Below, piece by piece: positions 50,569 through 60,314 of a DNA stretch of 64,000 bases (positions are counted from its first letter, which is position 1; each line of letters starts with the position of its first letter). The position numbers and the translations under genes were made by a program. The notes under the pieces were generated by a model that searched no databases, was not told the origin of the DNA, and saw only the letters and a list, made by a program, of their open reading frames with translations. Source of the stretch: Silvania hatchlandensis (GTDB taxonomy: Bacteria; Pseudomonadota; Gammaproteobacteria; Enterobacterales; Enterobacteriaceae); NCBI RefSeq assembly GCF_025564065.1, contig NZ_JAMGZK010000053.1:124001-188000 (forward strand). Reading direction: 5' to 3'.

Positions 50569-50805
50569 GTGAAGTTTACGTTTAACGCCACCGGGTTACC
50601 GCTTCAGGACTTGATTGTCGGTGCCTCTGTTTACTTTCCCCCTTTATTTAAGGCGGTGATGCTGGGTTTTATTCTCTGGCTGGTCACCCACCGTCTGCTG
50701 CGCGACTGGATGTATTCCGGTGAAATCTGGCATCCCATGCTGATGGATCTCTCGCTGTTTGTTCTTGCGGTCTGCCTGGGCCTTGTTGTGTTAATTGTCT
50801 GGTGA
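50569..50805 (+). CDS. ydhI: Small inner-membrane protein YdhI (DUF1656)
   Basis: A 78-residue protein with two membrane helices and the DUF1656 pattern ([17 protein letters not shown]). The start is a GTG at 50569 with AAGGA eight bases upstream, giving the E. coli length; a TTG at 50551 would add six residues. DUF1656 proteins accompany AaeA/AaeB-type efflux genes, as here with ydhJ and ydhK, and are probably a third component. It precedes ydhJ by seven bases. Confidence 0.9.
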   Translation: MKFTFNATGLPLQDLIVGASVYFPPLFKAVMLGFILWLVTHRLLRDWMYSGEIWHPMLMDLSLFVLAVCLGLVVLIVW

Positions 50806-50812
50806 CTCTTGT

Positions 50813-51670
50813 ATGAAAACCCTGAAATATTTTTCATCGCTGTTGGTTGTTGCGCTGGCGCTCATCGCCGGTTGGTGGCTGTGGAATTATTATATGCAAT
50901 CCCCATGGACCCGGGATGGCAAAGTGCGCGCCGAGCAGGTCAGTATCACGCCGCAGGTTTCCGGCGCCATTACGACCCTTAAGATTAAAGATAACCAGTT
51001 TGTCCATGCCGGTGAGGTGCTGTTTCACATTGATGAAACCCCCTGGCACATCGCGGTGCTGAATGCCGAAGCACAGCTGGCGAAAGCCCGGACCGATCTG
51101 GCCAAAGCCGATAACGAAGCCAACCGCCGTCGTCATCTGTCACGAAACTATATCTCCGCCGAAGATATGGATACGGCCAATATCAACGTCCAGGCGATGC
51201 AGGCCAGCGTCGAGGTGGCCGAAGCGGCGCTCAAGCAGGCCCAGTGGCAGCTGACGCAGACCGTGGTCAAAGCCCCGGTTGACGGCTGGGTAACAAATCT
51301 TTCTACCCGGGTAGGCGATTACGCCACCACCGGGCAGCCGCTGTTTGCACTGGTCGACAGCCACTCATTTTACGTGGTCGGCTATTTTGAAGAGACTAAA
51401 CTGCGCCACATCCGCGAGGGTGCGCCTGCCCAGATTACCCTCTACAGCGGCTCGGTAACGTTACAGGGTCACGTATCCAGCATCGGGCGCGCCATCTACG
51501 ATCAGAGCGTGGAGACCGATTCAGGGCTGGTGCCCGACGTGAAGCCGACTATCCCGTGGGTGCGACTGGCGCAGCGCATTCCGGTGCGCATCATCTTTGA
51601 CCAGCTTCCGGCGGATCTGACCCTGGTCTCCGGCACCACTTGTAGCGTGGCGATCGGGACCCTGCCGTGA
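50813..51670 (+). CDS. ydhJ: HlyD-family membrane fusion protein YdhJ
   Basis: A 285-residue periplasmic adaptor, the same length as E. coli YdhJ. It has one N-terminal membrane helix (about residues 7-26), a lipoyl-like half ([20 protein letters not shown]), a helical hairpin (residues 75-140), the second lipoyl half ([19 protein letters not shown]) and a beta-barrel domain. It probably links the FUSC permease YdhK to an outer-membrane channel, as in the AaeAB exporter of aromatic acids. The start at 50813 follows the ydhI stop closely; the stop overlaps the ydhK start by four bases (GTGA). Confidence 0.93.
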   Translation: MKTLKYFSSLLVVALALIAGWWLWNYYMQSPWTRDGKVRAEQVSITPQVSGAITTLKIKDNQFVHAGEVLFHIDETPWHIAVLNAEAQLAKARTDLAKADNEANRRRHLSRNYISAEDMDTANINVQAMQASVEVAEAALKQAQWQLTQTVVKAPVDGWVTNLSTRVGDYATTGQPLFALVDSHSFYVVGYFEETKLRHIREGAPAQITLYSGSVTLQGHVSSIGRAIYDQSVETDSGLVPDVKPTIPWVRLAQRIPVRIIFDQLPADLTLVSGTTCSVAIGTLP

Positions 51671-53700
51671 AGGTGTCCGCTTTTTCCTGGCGTAACCTGC
51701 CGTGGATAAAGGCAACCTCTGCCCAGTGGCGCTATGCCCTGCGCAACGGGATCGCGATGTGCCTGGCGCTGACCGTCGCTTATTGCCTGAATCTGGATGA
51801 ACCCTACTGGGCGATGACCTCGGCGGCGGTGGTCAGCTTCCCGACGGTTGGCGGGGTGATCAGTAAAAGCCTGGGCCGCGTGGTGGGCAGCTTGCTGGGG
51901 GCCACCGCGGCGCTGATTATCGCCGGGCATACCCTGAACGATCCGTGGCTGTTTTTGTTCAGCATGGCGGCGTGGCTTGGGGTCTGTACCTGGGCCTGCG
52001 CCCACTTTACCAATAACGTCGCCTATGCCTTTCAGCTGGCGGGTTACACTGCCGCAATCATTGCCTTTCCGGTGGTCAATATTCTGGATATCACCCAGCT
52101 GTGGGATATTGCTCAGGCCCGCGTCTGCGAGGTCATTATCGGGATCCTCAGCGGCGGGATGATGATGATGATCCTGCCCAGCACTTCGGATGGCACCGCC
52201 CTGATCGGTGCTCTTAAGAGCATGCACACCCGACTGCTGGAACATGCCAGCCTGCTGTGGCAGCCCGACAGCAACGATACGATTCGCCAGGCCCATGAGA
52301 AAGTGATCGCCCAAATCCTGACCATGAACCTGCTGCGTATTCAGGCCTTCTGGAGCCACTACCGCTTTCGGCGGCAAAATGCTCTGCTGAATTATCTCCT
52401 TCACCAGCAGCTGCGGATGACCAGCGCTATCTCCAGCTTACGCCGGATGCTACTGAACTGGCCCGATCCCCCCGCGCACACACGGGAGATTATCGACCAG
52501 CTGCTGGCTGCGCTCGCACGACCCGACACCGATGTTTATACCGTGGCGCGTATTATCGCCCCGCTGAAGCCCGCAGCAGGGGGCGATTACCGCCATCGCG
52601 CCGTCTGGCAGCGGTTACGCTATTTCAGCCGCCTGTATCTGCAGAGCAGCCGCTGGATAGCAGCTGTTGAGACCGCCACCCCGGTAACCGAGTTTAGCGT
52701 TCCGCACAGCCCGGCGCTGGCGCGTCACACGGACAACCTTGAAGCCTTATGGAGCGGCTTTCGCACCTTCTGCGCGCTGTGCCTGGTGGGCGCCTGGAGC
52801 CTTTCCACCCAGTGGGAATCAGGCTCGGCGGCCCTGACGCTGGCGGCGATCAGTAGCGTGCTCTACTCCGTTTCGCCAACGCCGTTTAATTCGCTGACGC
52901 TGCTGTTGCGCACCCTCGTCCTGCTCTCGCTGTTCAGTTTTGTCTTCAAATTTGGCCTGATGGTACAGATATCGGATCTGTGGCTGTTCCTGCTGTTTCT
53001 GTTCCCGCTGCTCACCACTATGCAGCTGATGAAGCTGCAAATCCCTCGCCAGGCCGGCCTGTGGGGGCAGCTGATTGTGTTTATGGGTTCGTTTATTTCA
53101 GTCACCAATCCGCCCGTGTATGACTTTGCCGATTTCCTGAATGACAATCTGGCGAAGATCCTCGGCGTGGGGTTGACCTGGCTGGCGTTCGCAGTACTAC
53201 GACCGGGATCGGATGCGCGCAAAAGCCGCCGCCACATTAAGGAGCTGCGTCGCGGTTTTGTCGATCAGCTCAGCCGCCGACCGCGGCTAAGTGAAAATGG
53301 GTATGAATCACTGGTGTACCATCACGTCAGCCAACTGAACACCAGCCAGGACGCGCTCTCACGCCGCTGGCTGCTGCGCTGGGGCGTGGTGCTGCTGAAC
53401 TGCAGTCACGTGGTCTGGCAGCTGCGCGGGTGGGAAACCCGCTCCGATCCGCTGGCGCAGGTGCGCGACGTGGCAGTTTCACTCCTGCGCGACATCATGA
53501 GCGAGCGCGGCGTGCAGCAACGTCCGCTGGCCGCCACCCTTGATGAATTAAAACGGATCTGTGACACCCTCGGGCACCATCCCCAGCCTGCGGCGCAGGA
53601 TCTGGCCGCGCTTATCTGGCGGCTGCACTGTTCCCTGTCCCAGCTGGAGCAGGCGCCCGCGCCGGGCACCCTCAGCGATCAGATCACCCCGCAGGCGTAG
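51667..53700 (+). CDS. ydhK: FUSC/AaeB-family efflux permease YdhK
   Basis: A 677-residue inner-membrane protein with a duplicated architecture: about five to six helices at residues 25-165, a soluble region, a second helical group at about 360-500 and a cytoplasmic C-terminal domain. E. coli YdhK is 670 residues. Related AaeB exports p-hydroxybenzoate; the YdhK substrate is unknown. The start is GTG at 51667, overlapping ydhJ. The last 22 bases overlap the 3' end of the convergent sodC, so both C-termini share DNA. Confidence 0.92.
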   Translation: MKVSAFSWRNLPWIKATSAQWRYALRNGIAMCLALTVAYCLNLDEPYWAMTSAAVVSFPTVGGVISKSLGRVVGSLLGATAALIIAGHTLNDPWLFLFSMAAWLGVCTWACAHFTNNVAYAFQLAGYTAAIIAFPVVNILDITQLWDIAQARVCEVIIGILSGGMMMMILPSTSDGTALIGALKSMHTRLLEHASLLWQPDSNDTIRQAHEKVIAQILTMNLLRIQAFWSHYRFRRQNALLNYLLHQQLRMTSAISSLRRMLLNWPDPPAHTREIIDQLLAALARPDTDVYTVARIIAPLKPAAGGDYRHRAVWQRLRYFSRLYLQSSRWIAAVETATPVTEFSVPHSPALARHTDNLEALWSGFRTFCALCLVGAWSLSTQWESGSAALTLAAISSVLYSVSPTPFNSLTLLLRTLVLLSLFSFVFKFGLMVQISDLWLFLLFLFPLLTTMQLMKLQIPRQAGLWGQLIVFMGSFISVTNPPVYDFADFLNDNLAKILGVGLTWLAFAVLRPGSDARKSRRHIKELRRGFVDQLSRRPRLSENGYESLVYHHVSQLNTSQDALSRRWLLRWGVVLLNCSHVVWQLRGWETRSDPLAQVRDVAVSLLRDIMSERGVQQRPLAATLDELKRICDTLGHHPQPAAQDLAALIWRLHCSLSQLEQAPAPGTLSDQITPQA

Positions 53701-54197
53701 CGGGCCCCGCCACCGCCAAGCGGTTTGGGTTGATCGGACATATTATCGCCCCCGACGTGGATCATCAGCGCTTTGCCCTTCACCTCATCCAGCTTTTTAA
53801 GGCGTGGCGCGACAACGGGATCGGTGGCTTTACCGTCGTTATTGACCACCAGCACCGGCAGATCGCCAAGATGTCCCATGCCGTCCGGGCCTTCATGTTT
53901 GCCGCTGCTGTGCGGATCGAGATGCCCGCCCGCCGATTCGGCAGCAGAAGGCTTGCCCTCTTTCATGGCGGGTTCGCAGGAACCTTTCGCGTGGACGTGG
54001 AAACCGTGTTCGCCCGGAGGAAGGGCTTTAAGATTGGGGGCGAACTCCAGTCCCTTATCCGTTTCGGTGATTTTCACCGTCCCGACCGACTGGCCTACCC
54101 CCTGAGAGGTGACGAGGTTCATCTCAACTTCGTCGCTGGCAGCCTGCGCACCGGCGCACACCATCAACGTCAACATCGCCAGAGTAAAACGCTTCAT
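53679..54197 (-). CDS. sodC: Periplasmic Cu/Zn superoxide dismutase SodC
   Basis: A 172-residue exported enzyme; E. coli SodC has 173. The signal peptide [19 protein letters not shown] is followed by the mature domain. Metal ligands are visible in [12 protein letters not shown] and in the zinc loop [23 protein letters not shown]; the disulfide cysteines are in KGSCE and near the C-terminus (ARYACGVI). It removes superoxide in the periplasm. AGGAGG lies before the ATG. Its 3' end overlaps ydhK by 22 bases. Confidence 0.96.
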   Translation of the reverse strand: MKRFTLAMLTLMVCAGAQAASDEVEMNLVTSQGVGQSVGTVKITETDKGLEFAPNLKALPPGEHGFHVHAKGSCEPAMKEGKPSAAESAGGHLDPHSSGKHEGPDGMGHLGDLPVLVVNNDGKATDPVVAPRLKKLDEVKGKALMIHVGGDNMSDQPKPLGGGGARYACGVI

Positions 54198-54278
54198 ATG
54201 ACCTCCTTCGGTTAATATTTGCCCCTTAAGCTTATACCAGGGGCAACGATTTCACCGGGAAGTCAATTGAATGCAGAA

Positions 54279-55175
54279 TTACGGTACGTCGTAACCCAGC
54301 GCGGCTTTACGAATGCGGAACCACTGCTGGCGTGTCATCTGAAGCTGTTCTGCCGCCAGGGCGGAACGCACGCGCTCGATTTTACCGGAGCCAATAATCG
54401 GCAGCGGCTTCGACGGCAGACGCAGGATCCACGCATACACCACCTGCTCGATGCTTTCTGCGTTCAGCTCCTGCGCCACCTGGGCCAGCTCATCGCGCAG
54501 CGGCTGGAAGGATTCGTCATTGAACAGGCGACCACCGCCGAGGCAGGACCAGGCCATTGGGCGAATGCGTAGCTGTTGCAGCTGATCAAGCGTGCCATCC
54601 AGCAGCAGCGGCTGGTACACCGGGGAAATTTCAACCTGATTGGTCGCCAGAGTAAACGGCAGGCGCGACTGCAGCAGTGCAAACTGGGCCGGGGTAAAGT
54701 TAGACACGCCGAAATGGCGCACTTTGCCGCTCTGGTGCAGGGCGAGGAACGCTTCGGCGACCTCGTCGGCATCCATCAGCGGATCCGGGCGATGGATCAG
54801 CAGCAGGTCGATATGATCCGTTGCCAGATGGGTCAGCGACTGCTCGGCGCTCTGAATGATATGGTCACGATCGGTGATGTAATGGCCGAGGGCATGCTCA
54901 GTTTTTGCGGTGGTGGCAATGCCGCATTTGGTGACGATCTCCATGCGCTGACGCAGCGCTGGTGCCAGCTTCATCGCTTCGCCAAAGGCCGCTTCACACT
55001 GGTAGCCGCCGTAAATATCGGCGTGATCGACGGTAGTGATCCCCAGATCCAGATGCGCTTCAATAAAGCTCGCCAGCTGCTGAGCGGACATATTCCAGTC
55101 CATCAGACGCCAGTAGCCCATCACAAAACGGGAGAATTCCGGGCCCTGTGGGGCAAGGGTAATACGCTGAACCAT
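54279..55175 (-). CDS. ydhF: Aldo/keto reductase YdhF
   Basis: A 298-residue NADPH-dependent aldo/keto reductase, the same length as E. coli YdhF. The TIM-barrel signature includes ITTVDHADIYGGYQCEAAFG with catalytic Asp and Tyr, the catalytic Lys region EIVTKCGI, LLLIHRPDPLMD with the His, and the cofactor segment PLPIIGSGKIERVRSAL. The substrate is not known. It is followed by sodC in the same direction and preceded by ydhL at 48 bases. Confidence 0.94.
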   Translation of the reverse strand: MVQRITLAPQGPEFSRFVMGYWRLMDWNMSAQQLASFIEAHLDLGITTVDHADIYGGYQCEAAFGEAMKLAPALRQRMEIVTKCGIATTAKTEHALGHYITDRDHIIQSAEQSLTHLATDHIDLLLIHRPDPLMDADEVAEAFLALHQSGKVRHFGVSNFTPAQFALLQSRLPFTLATNQVEISPVYQPLLLDGTLDQLQQLRIRPMAWSCLGGGRLFNDESFQPLRDELAQVAQELNAESIEQVVYAWILRLPSKPLPIIGSGKIERVRSALAAEQLQMTRQQWFRIRKAALGYDVP

Positions 55176-55223
55176 AGCAATTTCCTCAAAAAAAGACTGG
55201 GGTGAGTATACGCAATTACGGGG

Positions 55224-55469
55224 CTAAAACAGTGAGGGTTGCTGCGGTTCTTCGGTTTTGGAGGGTCTGTTTGCGCGCATTTTGCGCAGCAGACGCTGGC
55301 GACACAGGCGCAGGATCTCCTGTTTCTGCGGATCGCTCATGGCTTGCCAGTTAAAACGCTCCTCCCGGCTGCGCATACAGCCGCGACAAAAGCCCCGCTC
55401 ATCCGACTGGCAAATACCCCGGCACGGGCTCTGGACGGGAAAGAACTCCAGTTGTTCAGCCACACCCAC
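55224..55469 (-). CDS. ydhL: DUF1289 small cysteine-motif protein YdhL
   Basis: An 81-residue protein; E. coli YdhL has 79. The conserved N-terminal part PCRGICQSDERGFCRGCMRS has four cysteines spaced like a metal-binding site, followed by ERFNWQAMSDPQKQEIL typical of DUF1289. The function is unknown. It probably shares a transcript with ydhF. Confidence 0.92.
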   Translation of the reverse strand: MGVAEQLEFFPVQSPCRGICQSDERGFCRGCMRSREERFNWQAMSDPQKQEILRLCRQRLLRKMRANRPSKTEEPQQPSLF

Positions 55470-55503
55470 CTCCCCGACCCCATGATTACAGTAAAGTGAA
55501 GAC

Positions 55504-55578
55504 CTTAAGCCGGGCTAACGCAAGACGTCAACCATAGAAATGTACATTAAGGTTTCACTAATCTTCGCTCCCTATACT
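55504..55578 (+). promoter_or_regulatory. Candidate promoter of the eptA-like gene with PmrA-box-like sequences
   Basis: ATTAAG-GTTTC-ACTAAT (55546-55562) resembles the PmrA/BasR box YTTAAK-N5-YTTAAK with one mismatch in the first half and two in the second when scored strictly. A TATACT -10 (55573-55578) follows after 10 bases, the right spacing for a PmrA-activated promoter. A second pair, CTTAAG-CCGGG-CTAACG (55504-55520), has a perfect first half. Degenerate matches; prediction only. Confidence 0.35.
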
Positions 55579-55597
55579 CGCGTCATCAAAGCAATGA

Positions 55598-57241
55598 ATG
55601 GTTCGGATGATGATGCAGTCGATTAAAAAGTTACAGTGTAACGATATAAAATTCACTCTGGGGTGCGCCCTGTTATTTACGTTGTTAAACGCCCTGTTTA
55701 TCCAACGCAGCTGGGCGGTGATCGCCCCGTCACGGCTACATGATTTTATTTTTGCCCTGACGGTGCCACTGGTGCTGTTTTGCGGCTGGGTGATGGTATT
55801 CAGCATTCTGAATATTCCCCTGATCCGTAAACCGCTGCTGGTACTGCTGACCCTTGGCTGTGCGGGGGCGACCTATTTTATGTTCACTTACGGGGCGGTG
55901 ATTGACCAGAATATGATGGTCAACGTCTTCGAAACCAACTCCCAGGAAGCCACCGCGCTGGTCACCCCGCAGTTGCTGCTGTGGCTGGCGGTTGCTGGTC
56001 TGGTCCCTTCGGCGGTGCTGGCCATGATCCGCATTCATCCCGGTAAAATCTGGCAAACGCTGCTGATGCGTCTGGCGACGATCCTCGCCAGCCTGTTAAT
56101 CATCATTCTGGTCGCTTCGGTGTTTTATAAGGACTACGCCTCGTTGTTCCGCAACAATAAAGGCATCGTCAAAATGGTGACCCCGGCGAACTACGTCAGC
56201 GCCATCGCAAAATACAGCAAGGCACGCTGGTTTGCGGGCGATCAGACCTTAATCCGGTTGGGCGAAGATGCGCATAAAGGTCCGATGGTGCTGGCACAGC
56301 AGAAAAAAACCGTGCTGGTGCTGGTTGTCGGCGAAGCCTCCCGGGCGCAAAACTACTCCCTGAACGGCTACGAACGCGAAACCAATCCTGAACTGAAAAA
56401 ACAGAACGTAATCAACTTCCCGCAGGCCTCCTCCTGTGGCACAGAAACGGCCGTTTCGGTGCCGTGCATGTTCTCGGGGATGCCGCGCAAACAGTATGAC
56501 GCCGACCTGGCCCATCATCAGGAAGGGTTAATGGACGTGCTGGCCCACGCGGGAGTCAATCTGTTGTGGCGGGATAACGACGGTGGCTGTAAAGGTGCCT
56601 GCAATCGCATCCCGCATACCGACATGACTCAGTGGAAGCTGGACGCGCTGTGCAAAAACAACGCCTGTATTGACGACGCCAATCTCTGGCACCTGGACAG
56701 CGTCTTAGACGGCCTGAAGCAGGACAGCGTGCTGGTGATCCACCTGATGGGCAGCCACGGTCCGGCTTATTTTCAGCGCTACCCGGAGCAGTACCGCCGC
56801 TTTACCCCGACCTGCGACACCAACCAGATCCAGGACTGCGATCATCAGGCGCTGCTCAATACCTATGACAACACTATTTTGTATACCGACAGCGTGGTGA
56901 GTCAGACTATCGACATGCTGAAAGCCCGGCAATCCACGATGAACACGGCGCTGATATACCTGTCCGACCACGGCGAATCGCTGGGGGAAAACGGTCTCTA
57001 TCTGCACGGGACCCCTTATATGCTGGCACCCGAGCAGCAGACACATATTCCATTTATGTTCTGGCTGTCGCCAGACTATCAGCAAAACTACCGCGTTAAT
57101 GAGCAGTGCCTACGCGACCAGGCCGGGAAAGAGGCGGTATCGCAGGACAATCTGTTCGCCACGGTGCTGGGGATGATGAATATCCAGACAGCGGTTTATC
57201 AGCCGCAAATGGATCTCCTCACCCGCTGTCGTCGAACTTAA
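55598..57241 (+). CDS. eptA: EptA-family lipid A phosphoethanolamine transferase
   Basis: A 547-residue membrane enzyme that adds phosphoethanolamine to lipid A, lowering surface charge. Five N-terminal helices (to about residue 165) precede a periplasmic sulfatase-like domain. The nucleophile Thr284 lies in SCGTETAVSVPCMFS between Cys280 and Cys290. Other metal residues lie in VVGEASRAQNYSLNGY and YLSDHGESLGENG, and disulfide pairs in DNDGGCKGAC, ALCKNNAC and CDTNQIQDC. It resembles E. coli EptA across its length but is not in a basRS operon; it sits between ydhL and nemR, where K-12 has no such gene. The start is unclear: ATGs at 55598, 55607, 55610 and 55613 all lack a good ribosome site. 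Confidence 0.85.
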   Translation: MVRMMMQSIKKLQCNDIKFTLGCALLFTLLNALFIQRSWAVIAPSRLHDFIFALTVPLVLFCGWVMVFSILNIPLIRKPLLVLLTLGCAGATYFMFTYGAVIDQNMMVNVFETNSQEATALVTPQLLLWLAVAGLVPSAVLAMIRIHPGKIWQTLLMRLATILASLLIIILVASVFYKDYASLFRNNKGIVKMVTPANYVSAIAKYSKARWFAGDQTLIRLGEDAHKGPMVLAQQKKTVLVLVVGEASRAQNYSLNGYERETNPELKKQNVINFPQASSCGTETAVSVPCMFSGMPRKQYDADLAHHQEGLMDVLAHAGVNLLWRDNDGGCKGACNRIPHTDMTQWKLDALCKNNACIDDANLWHLDSVLDGLKQDSVLVIHLMGSHGPAYFQRYPEQYRRFTPTCDTNQIQDCDHQALLNTYDNTILYTDSVVSQTIDMLKARQSTMNTALIYLSDHGESLGENGLYLHGTPYMLAPEQQTHIPFMFWLSPDYQQNYRVNEQCLRDQAGKEAVSQDNLFATVLGMMNIQTAVYQPQMDLLTRCRRT

Positions 57242-57250
57242 CGCTTGCAT

Positions 57251-57266
57251 TAGACCGACTGGTCTA
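57251..57266. promoter_or_regulatory. NemR operator
   Basis: TAGACC-GACT-GGTCTA is a perfect inverted repeat identical in its arms to the E. coli NemR box, 13 bases upstream of the nemR ATG. Repression is relieved when NemR cysteines react with electrophiles or reactive chlorine. Confidence 0.93.
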
Positions 57267-57279
57267 TTACATTGTCCGC

Positions 57280-57879
57280 ATGAATAAGCACACTGAACAC
57301 GATACACGCGAACACCTGCTGGCAACCGGCGAGCGTCTGTGCATGCACCGAGGCTTTACCGGGATGGGGCTGAGCGAACTGCTCAAAACCGCCGACGTGC
57401 CGAAGGGATCGTTTTACCACTACTTTCGCTCGAAAGAGGCGTTTGGCGTGGCCCTGCTGGAGCGCCACTTTGCCGGCTACCATCAGCGTCTTGCCAGCCA
57501 CTTCGCCAGCGGTGAAGGGAATTATCGCGATCGTGTTCTGGCTTACTATCAGGAAGCGCTGACCCAGTTCAGTCAGCAGGGCCTGATCAGCGGTTGCCTG
57601 ACGGTGAAACTGTCCGCCGAAGTGTGCGATCTGTCAGAAGATATGCGCACGGCAATGCATAAAGGGGCCACCGAGGTGATCGCCCTGCTGGCGCAAGCGC
57701 TGGAGAAAGGCCGTGCTGAAAGGTCACTGGTCTTTATCGGCGAATCCTTCGCGCAGGCACAGGTACTTTACTCCCTGTGGCTGGGGGCGAATCTGCAGGC
57801 CAAAATGTCCCGCAGTTCGCTGCCGCTGGAAAGCGCGCTGGCTCATGTGCAACACATCATTGCAACGCCTGACGTATAA
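57280..57879 (+). CDS. nemR: TetR-family electrophile-sensing repressor NemR
   Basis: A 199-residue TetR regulator, the same length as E. coli NemR. The helix-turn-helix is in MGLSELLKTADVPKGSFYHYF. Cys106 (LISGCLTVKLS), the redox-sensing cysteine described for E. coli, is kept together with Cys21 and Cys116; E. coli Cys98 is Ser here. It represses nemRA-gloA. The open frame extends upstream into the eptA-like gene, but the ATG at 57280 gives the E. coli N-terminus and lies just after the operator. nemA follows after 53 bases. Confidence 0.96.
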   Translation: MNKHTEHDTREHLLATGERLCMHRGFTGMGLSELLKTADVPKGSFYHYFRSKEAFGVALLERHFAGYHQRLASHFASGEGNYRDRVLAYYQEALTQFSQQGLISGCLTVKLSAEVCDLSEDMRTAMHKGATEVIALLAQALEKGRAERSLVFIGESFAQAQVLYSLWLGANLQAKMSRSSLPLESALAHVQHIIATPDV

Positions 57880-57903
57880 CAGGCGTTTTTATTTAACGAT
57901 TTA

Positions 57904-57919
57904 CTAGTCGACCGGTCTA
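57904..57919. promoter_or_regulatory. Possible second NemR half-operator before nemA
   Basis: CTAGTCGACCGGTCTA contains one perfect NemR half-site (GGTCTA) with a poorly matching partner (TAGTCG, one base closer than normal). It lies 13 bases before the nemA ATG, the same distance as the main box from nemR. Confidence 0.4.
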
Positions 57920-57932
57920 TTCAGGAGCCACT

Positions 57933-59030
57933 ATGTCAGCCGAAAAATTATTTACCCCCCTTAAAGTGGGCGCAATCGAAGCACCTAACCGCGTTTTCAT
58001 GGCACCTCTCACCCGCCTGCGCAGCATCGAGCCGGGTGATATTCCGACCCCACTGATGGGCGAATACTATCGCCAGCGCGTCAGCTCAGGTCTGATCATC
58101 TCGGAAGCCACGCAGATTTCTTTCCAGGCCAAAGGCTACGCTGGCGCACCGGGCCTGCACAGCCCGGAGCAGATCGCCGCGTGGAAGAAAATTACCGCGG
58201 GCGTACATGCTGAAGAGGGTCGCATCGCGGTCCAGCTGTGGCACACCGGCCGTATCTCGCACAACAGCCTGCAGCCGGGTGGTCAGGCGCCGGTAGCCCC
58301 TTCCGCACTGAGCGCGGGCACCCGCACTTCGCTGCGTGATGAAAACGGTCAGGCGACCCGGGCAGATACCTCCCTGCCGCGTGCCCTTGAGCTGAACGAA
58401 ATCCCGGGCATCGTGAACGATTTCCGCCAGGCGGTCGCCAACGCCCGTGAAGCCGGTTTCGACCTCGTCGAACTGCACTCGGCACACGGCTACCTGCTGC
58501 ACCAGTTCCTGTCACCTTCTTCTAATCAGCGTACCGATCAGTACGGCGGTAGCATCGAGAATCGTGCCCGTCTGGTGCTGGAAGTGGTGGATGCTGTTTC
58601 TCAGGAGTGGAGTGCCGATCGCATCGGGATCCGCGTCTCGCCAATCGGTTCGTTCCAGAACGTGGATAACGGTCCGAACGAAGAAGCTGATGCCCTGTAC
58701 CTGATTGCAGAACTGGCGAAGCGCGGCATCGCGTATCTGCACATGTCCGAGCCAGACTGGGCAGGCGGCGAGCCGTATTCTGATGCCTTCCGTCAGAAAG
58801 TCCGCGACCGCTTCCCGGGCGTGATCATCGGTGCTGGCGCGTACACGCCAGAAAAAGCCGAAGACTTGATTAACAAAGGGTTGATCGATGCCGTGGCCTT
58901 TGGCCGCGCCTACATCGCCAACCCGGATCTGGTGGCGCGTCTTGAGCGTAAAACCGAGCTGAACCCACAGCGCCCGGAAAGCTTCTACGGCGGTGGTGCC
59001 GAAGGTTATACCGATTATCCTTCTTTATAG
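57933..59030 (+). CDS. nemA: N-ethylmaleimide reductase NemA (Old Yellow Enzyme family)
   Basis: A 365-residue FMN flavoprotein, the same length as E. coli NemA. The barrel begins [21 protein letters not shown], the active-site histidines lie in [17 protein letters not shown], and the FMN phosphate site is in [18 protein letters not shown]. It reduces activated alkenes such as N-ethylmaleimide and nitro compounds with NADPH. AGGAG precedes the ATG. Second gene of nemRA-gloA. Confidence 0.97.
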   Translation: MSAEKLFTPLKVGAIEAPNRVFMAPLTRLRSIEPGDIPTPLMGEYYRQRVSSGLIISEATQISFQAKGYAGAPGLHSPEQIAAWKKITAGVHAEEGRIAVQLWHTGRISHNSLQPGGQAPVAPSALSAGTRTSLRDENGQATRADTSLPRALELNEIPGIVNDFRQAVANAREAGFDLVELHSAHGYLLHQFLSPSSNQRTDQYGGSIENRARLVLEVVDAVSQEWSADRIGIRVSPIGSFQNVDNGPNEEADALYLIAELAKRGIAYLHMSEPDWAGGEPYSDAFRQKVRDRFPGVIIGAGAYTPEKAEDLINKGLIDAVAFGRAYIANPDLVARLERKTELNPQRPESFYGGGAEGYTDYPSL

Positions 59031-59112
59031 TCCCTCCATTGATAGCGGCGACGATTCGCCGCTATACTAAAACATCGTTTCTGTTCAAGATGATAAAAGC
59101 AAAGAGGATATT

Positions 59113-59520
59113 ATGCGCTTACTCCATACCATGCTGCGCGTTGGCGACCTGCAACGTTCCATTGAGTTTTACACCAACGTACTGGGCATGACCCTGCTGC
59201 GCACCAGCGAAAACCCGGAATACAAATATTCACTGGCGTTTGTTGGCTACGGCCAGGAAAGCGAAGAAGCGGTTATCGAACTGACCTATAACTGGGATGT
59301 TGATAGCTACGAGCTGGGCACTGCGTACGGTCACATCGCACTTGAAGTGGATAACGCGGCTGAAGCCTGCGAGCGCATCCGCAGCAACGGCGGCAACGTC
59401 ACCCGTGAAGCGGGCCCGGTTAAAGGCGGCACCACGGTTATCGCCTTCGTCGAAGATCCCGACGGTTACAAAATCGAACTGATTGAAGCCAAAGATGCCG
59501 GTCGCGGTCTGGGTAACTGA
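59113..59520 (+). CDS. gloA: Lactoylglutathione lyase (glyoxalase I) GloA
   Basis: A 135-residue nickel-dependent glyoxalase I, the same length as E. coli GloA. All four metal ligands are present: His5, Glu56, His74 and Glu122. It converts the methylglyoxal-glutathione adduct to S-lactoylglutathione. It lies 82 bases after nemA in the same direction, and read-through from nemRA couples it to electrophile stress. AAAGAGG precedes the ATG. Confidence 0.97.
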   Translation: MRLLHTMLRVGDLQRSIEFYTNVLGMTLLRTSENPEYKYSLAFVGYGQESEEAVIELTYNWDVDSYELGTAYGHIALEVDNAAEACERIRSNGGNVTREAGPVKGGTTVIAFVEDPDGYKIELIEAKDAGRGLGN

Positions 59521-59616
59521 TCCTTCAGGGCGCGCGATGCGCCCGTTGTTTTACTGCATCCCGTTATAAAATTTGCCATAATGCGCTCTGCTTTTTTCCC
59601 CTTGTAAGAGATCCAG

Positions 59617-60267
59617 ATGTCCGATAACGCTCAAATTACCGGTCTGTGCGACCGTTTTCGTGGTTTTTATCCTGTTGTGATTGATGTTGAAACCGCAGGA
59701 TTTAACGCCAAAACCGATGCGCTGCTGGAAATTGCCGCCATCACGTTGAAAATGGATGAACAGGGCAATTTGCTGCCGGACTCCACGCTGCATTTCCACG
59801 TCGAACCTTTCGAGGGGGCTAATCTGCAGCCCGAGGCGCTGGCGTTTAACGGCATTGACCCGAGTAACCCGCTGCGCGGGGCGGTCAGCGAATACGACGC
59901 GCTGCATGCCATTTTCAAAATGGTGCGCAAGGGCATGAAAGATCAGAACTGCAATCGCGCGATCATGGTGGCGCACAATGCCACGTTCGATCACAGCTTT
60001 ATGATGGCCGCCGCCGAGCGCGCCTCGCTCAAGCGCAACCCGTTCCACCCGTTCGTCACCTTCGATACCGCCGCATTAAGCGGACTGGCGCTGGGGCAAA
60101 CGGTGCTGTCAAAAGCCTGTATCACGGCGGGCATCGCCTTTGACGGCACCCAGGCGCACTCTGCCCTGTACGATACCGAACGCACTTCCGAGCTATTTTG
60201 CGAGATTGTTAACCGCTGGAAACGCCTCGGCGGCTGGCCGCTGCCGGAAGCGGAACCTGAAGCATAA
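59617..60267 (+). CDS. rnt: Ribonuclease T
   Basis: A 216-residue DEDDh 3'-5' exonuclease; E. coli RNase T has 215. Asp23 and Glu25 lie in [11 protein letters not shown], further acidic residues in [14 protein letters not shown], and the catalytic His/Asp in [16 protein letters not shown]. It trims tRNA and other stable RNA 3' ends. In E. coli K-12 the large helicase gene lhr follows; here the next gene is grxD on the opposite strand after a terminator. Confidence 0.96.
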   Translation: MSDNAQITGLCDRFRGFYPVVIDVETAGFNAKTDALLEIAAITLKMDEQGNLLPDSTLHFHVEPFEGANLQPEALAFNGIDPSNPLRGAVSEYDALHAIFKMVRKGMKDQNCNRAIMVAHNATFDHSFMMAAAERASLKRNPFHPFVTFDTAALSGLALGQTVLSKACITAGIAFDGTQAHSALYDTERTSELFCEIVNRWKRLGGWPLPEAEPEA

Positions 60268-60295
60268 AAAAAAGCGACCTTTTGGTCGCTTTTTT
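60266..60295. terminator. Bidirectional terminator between rnt and grxD
   Basis: AAGCGACC-TTTT-GGTCGCTT flanked by an A run on the left and a T run on the right; it starts at the rnt stop and lies 20 bases before the convergent grxD stop. Confidence 0.93.
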
Positions 60296-60314
60296 GTGTC
60301 CATGACGCGAGAAA

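Noticed and set aside
51502..52404. A 300-codon frame antisense to ydhJ/ydhK
   Set aside because: Low-complexity shadow frame with no family resemblance; the sense genes are certain.
57106..57279. N-terminal extension of NemR into the eptA-like gene
   Set aside because: It would cross the NemR operator and the eptA-like stop codon region; the E. coli-like start is at 57280.
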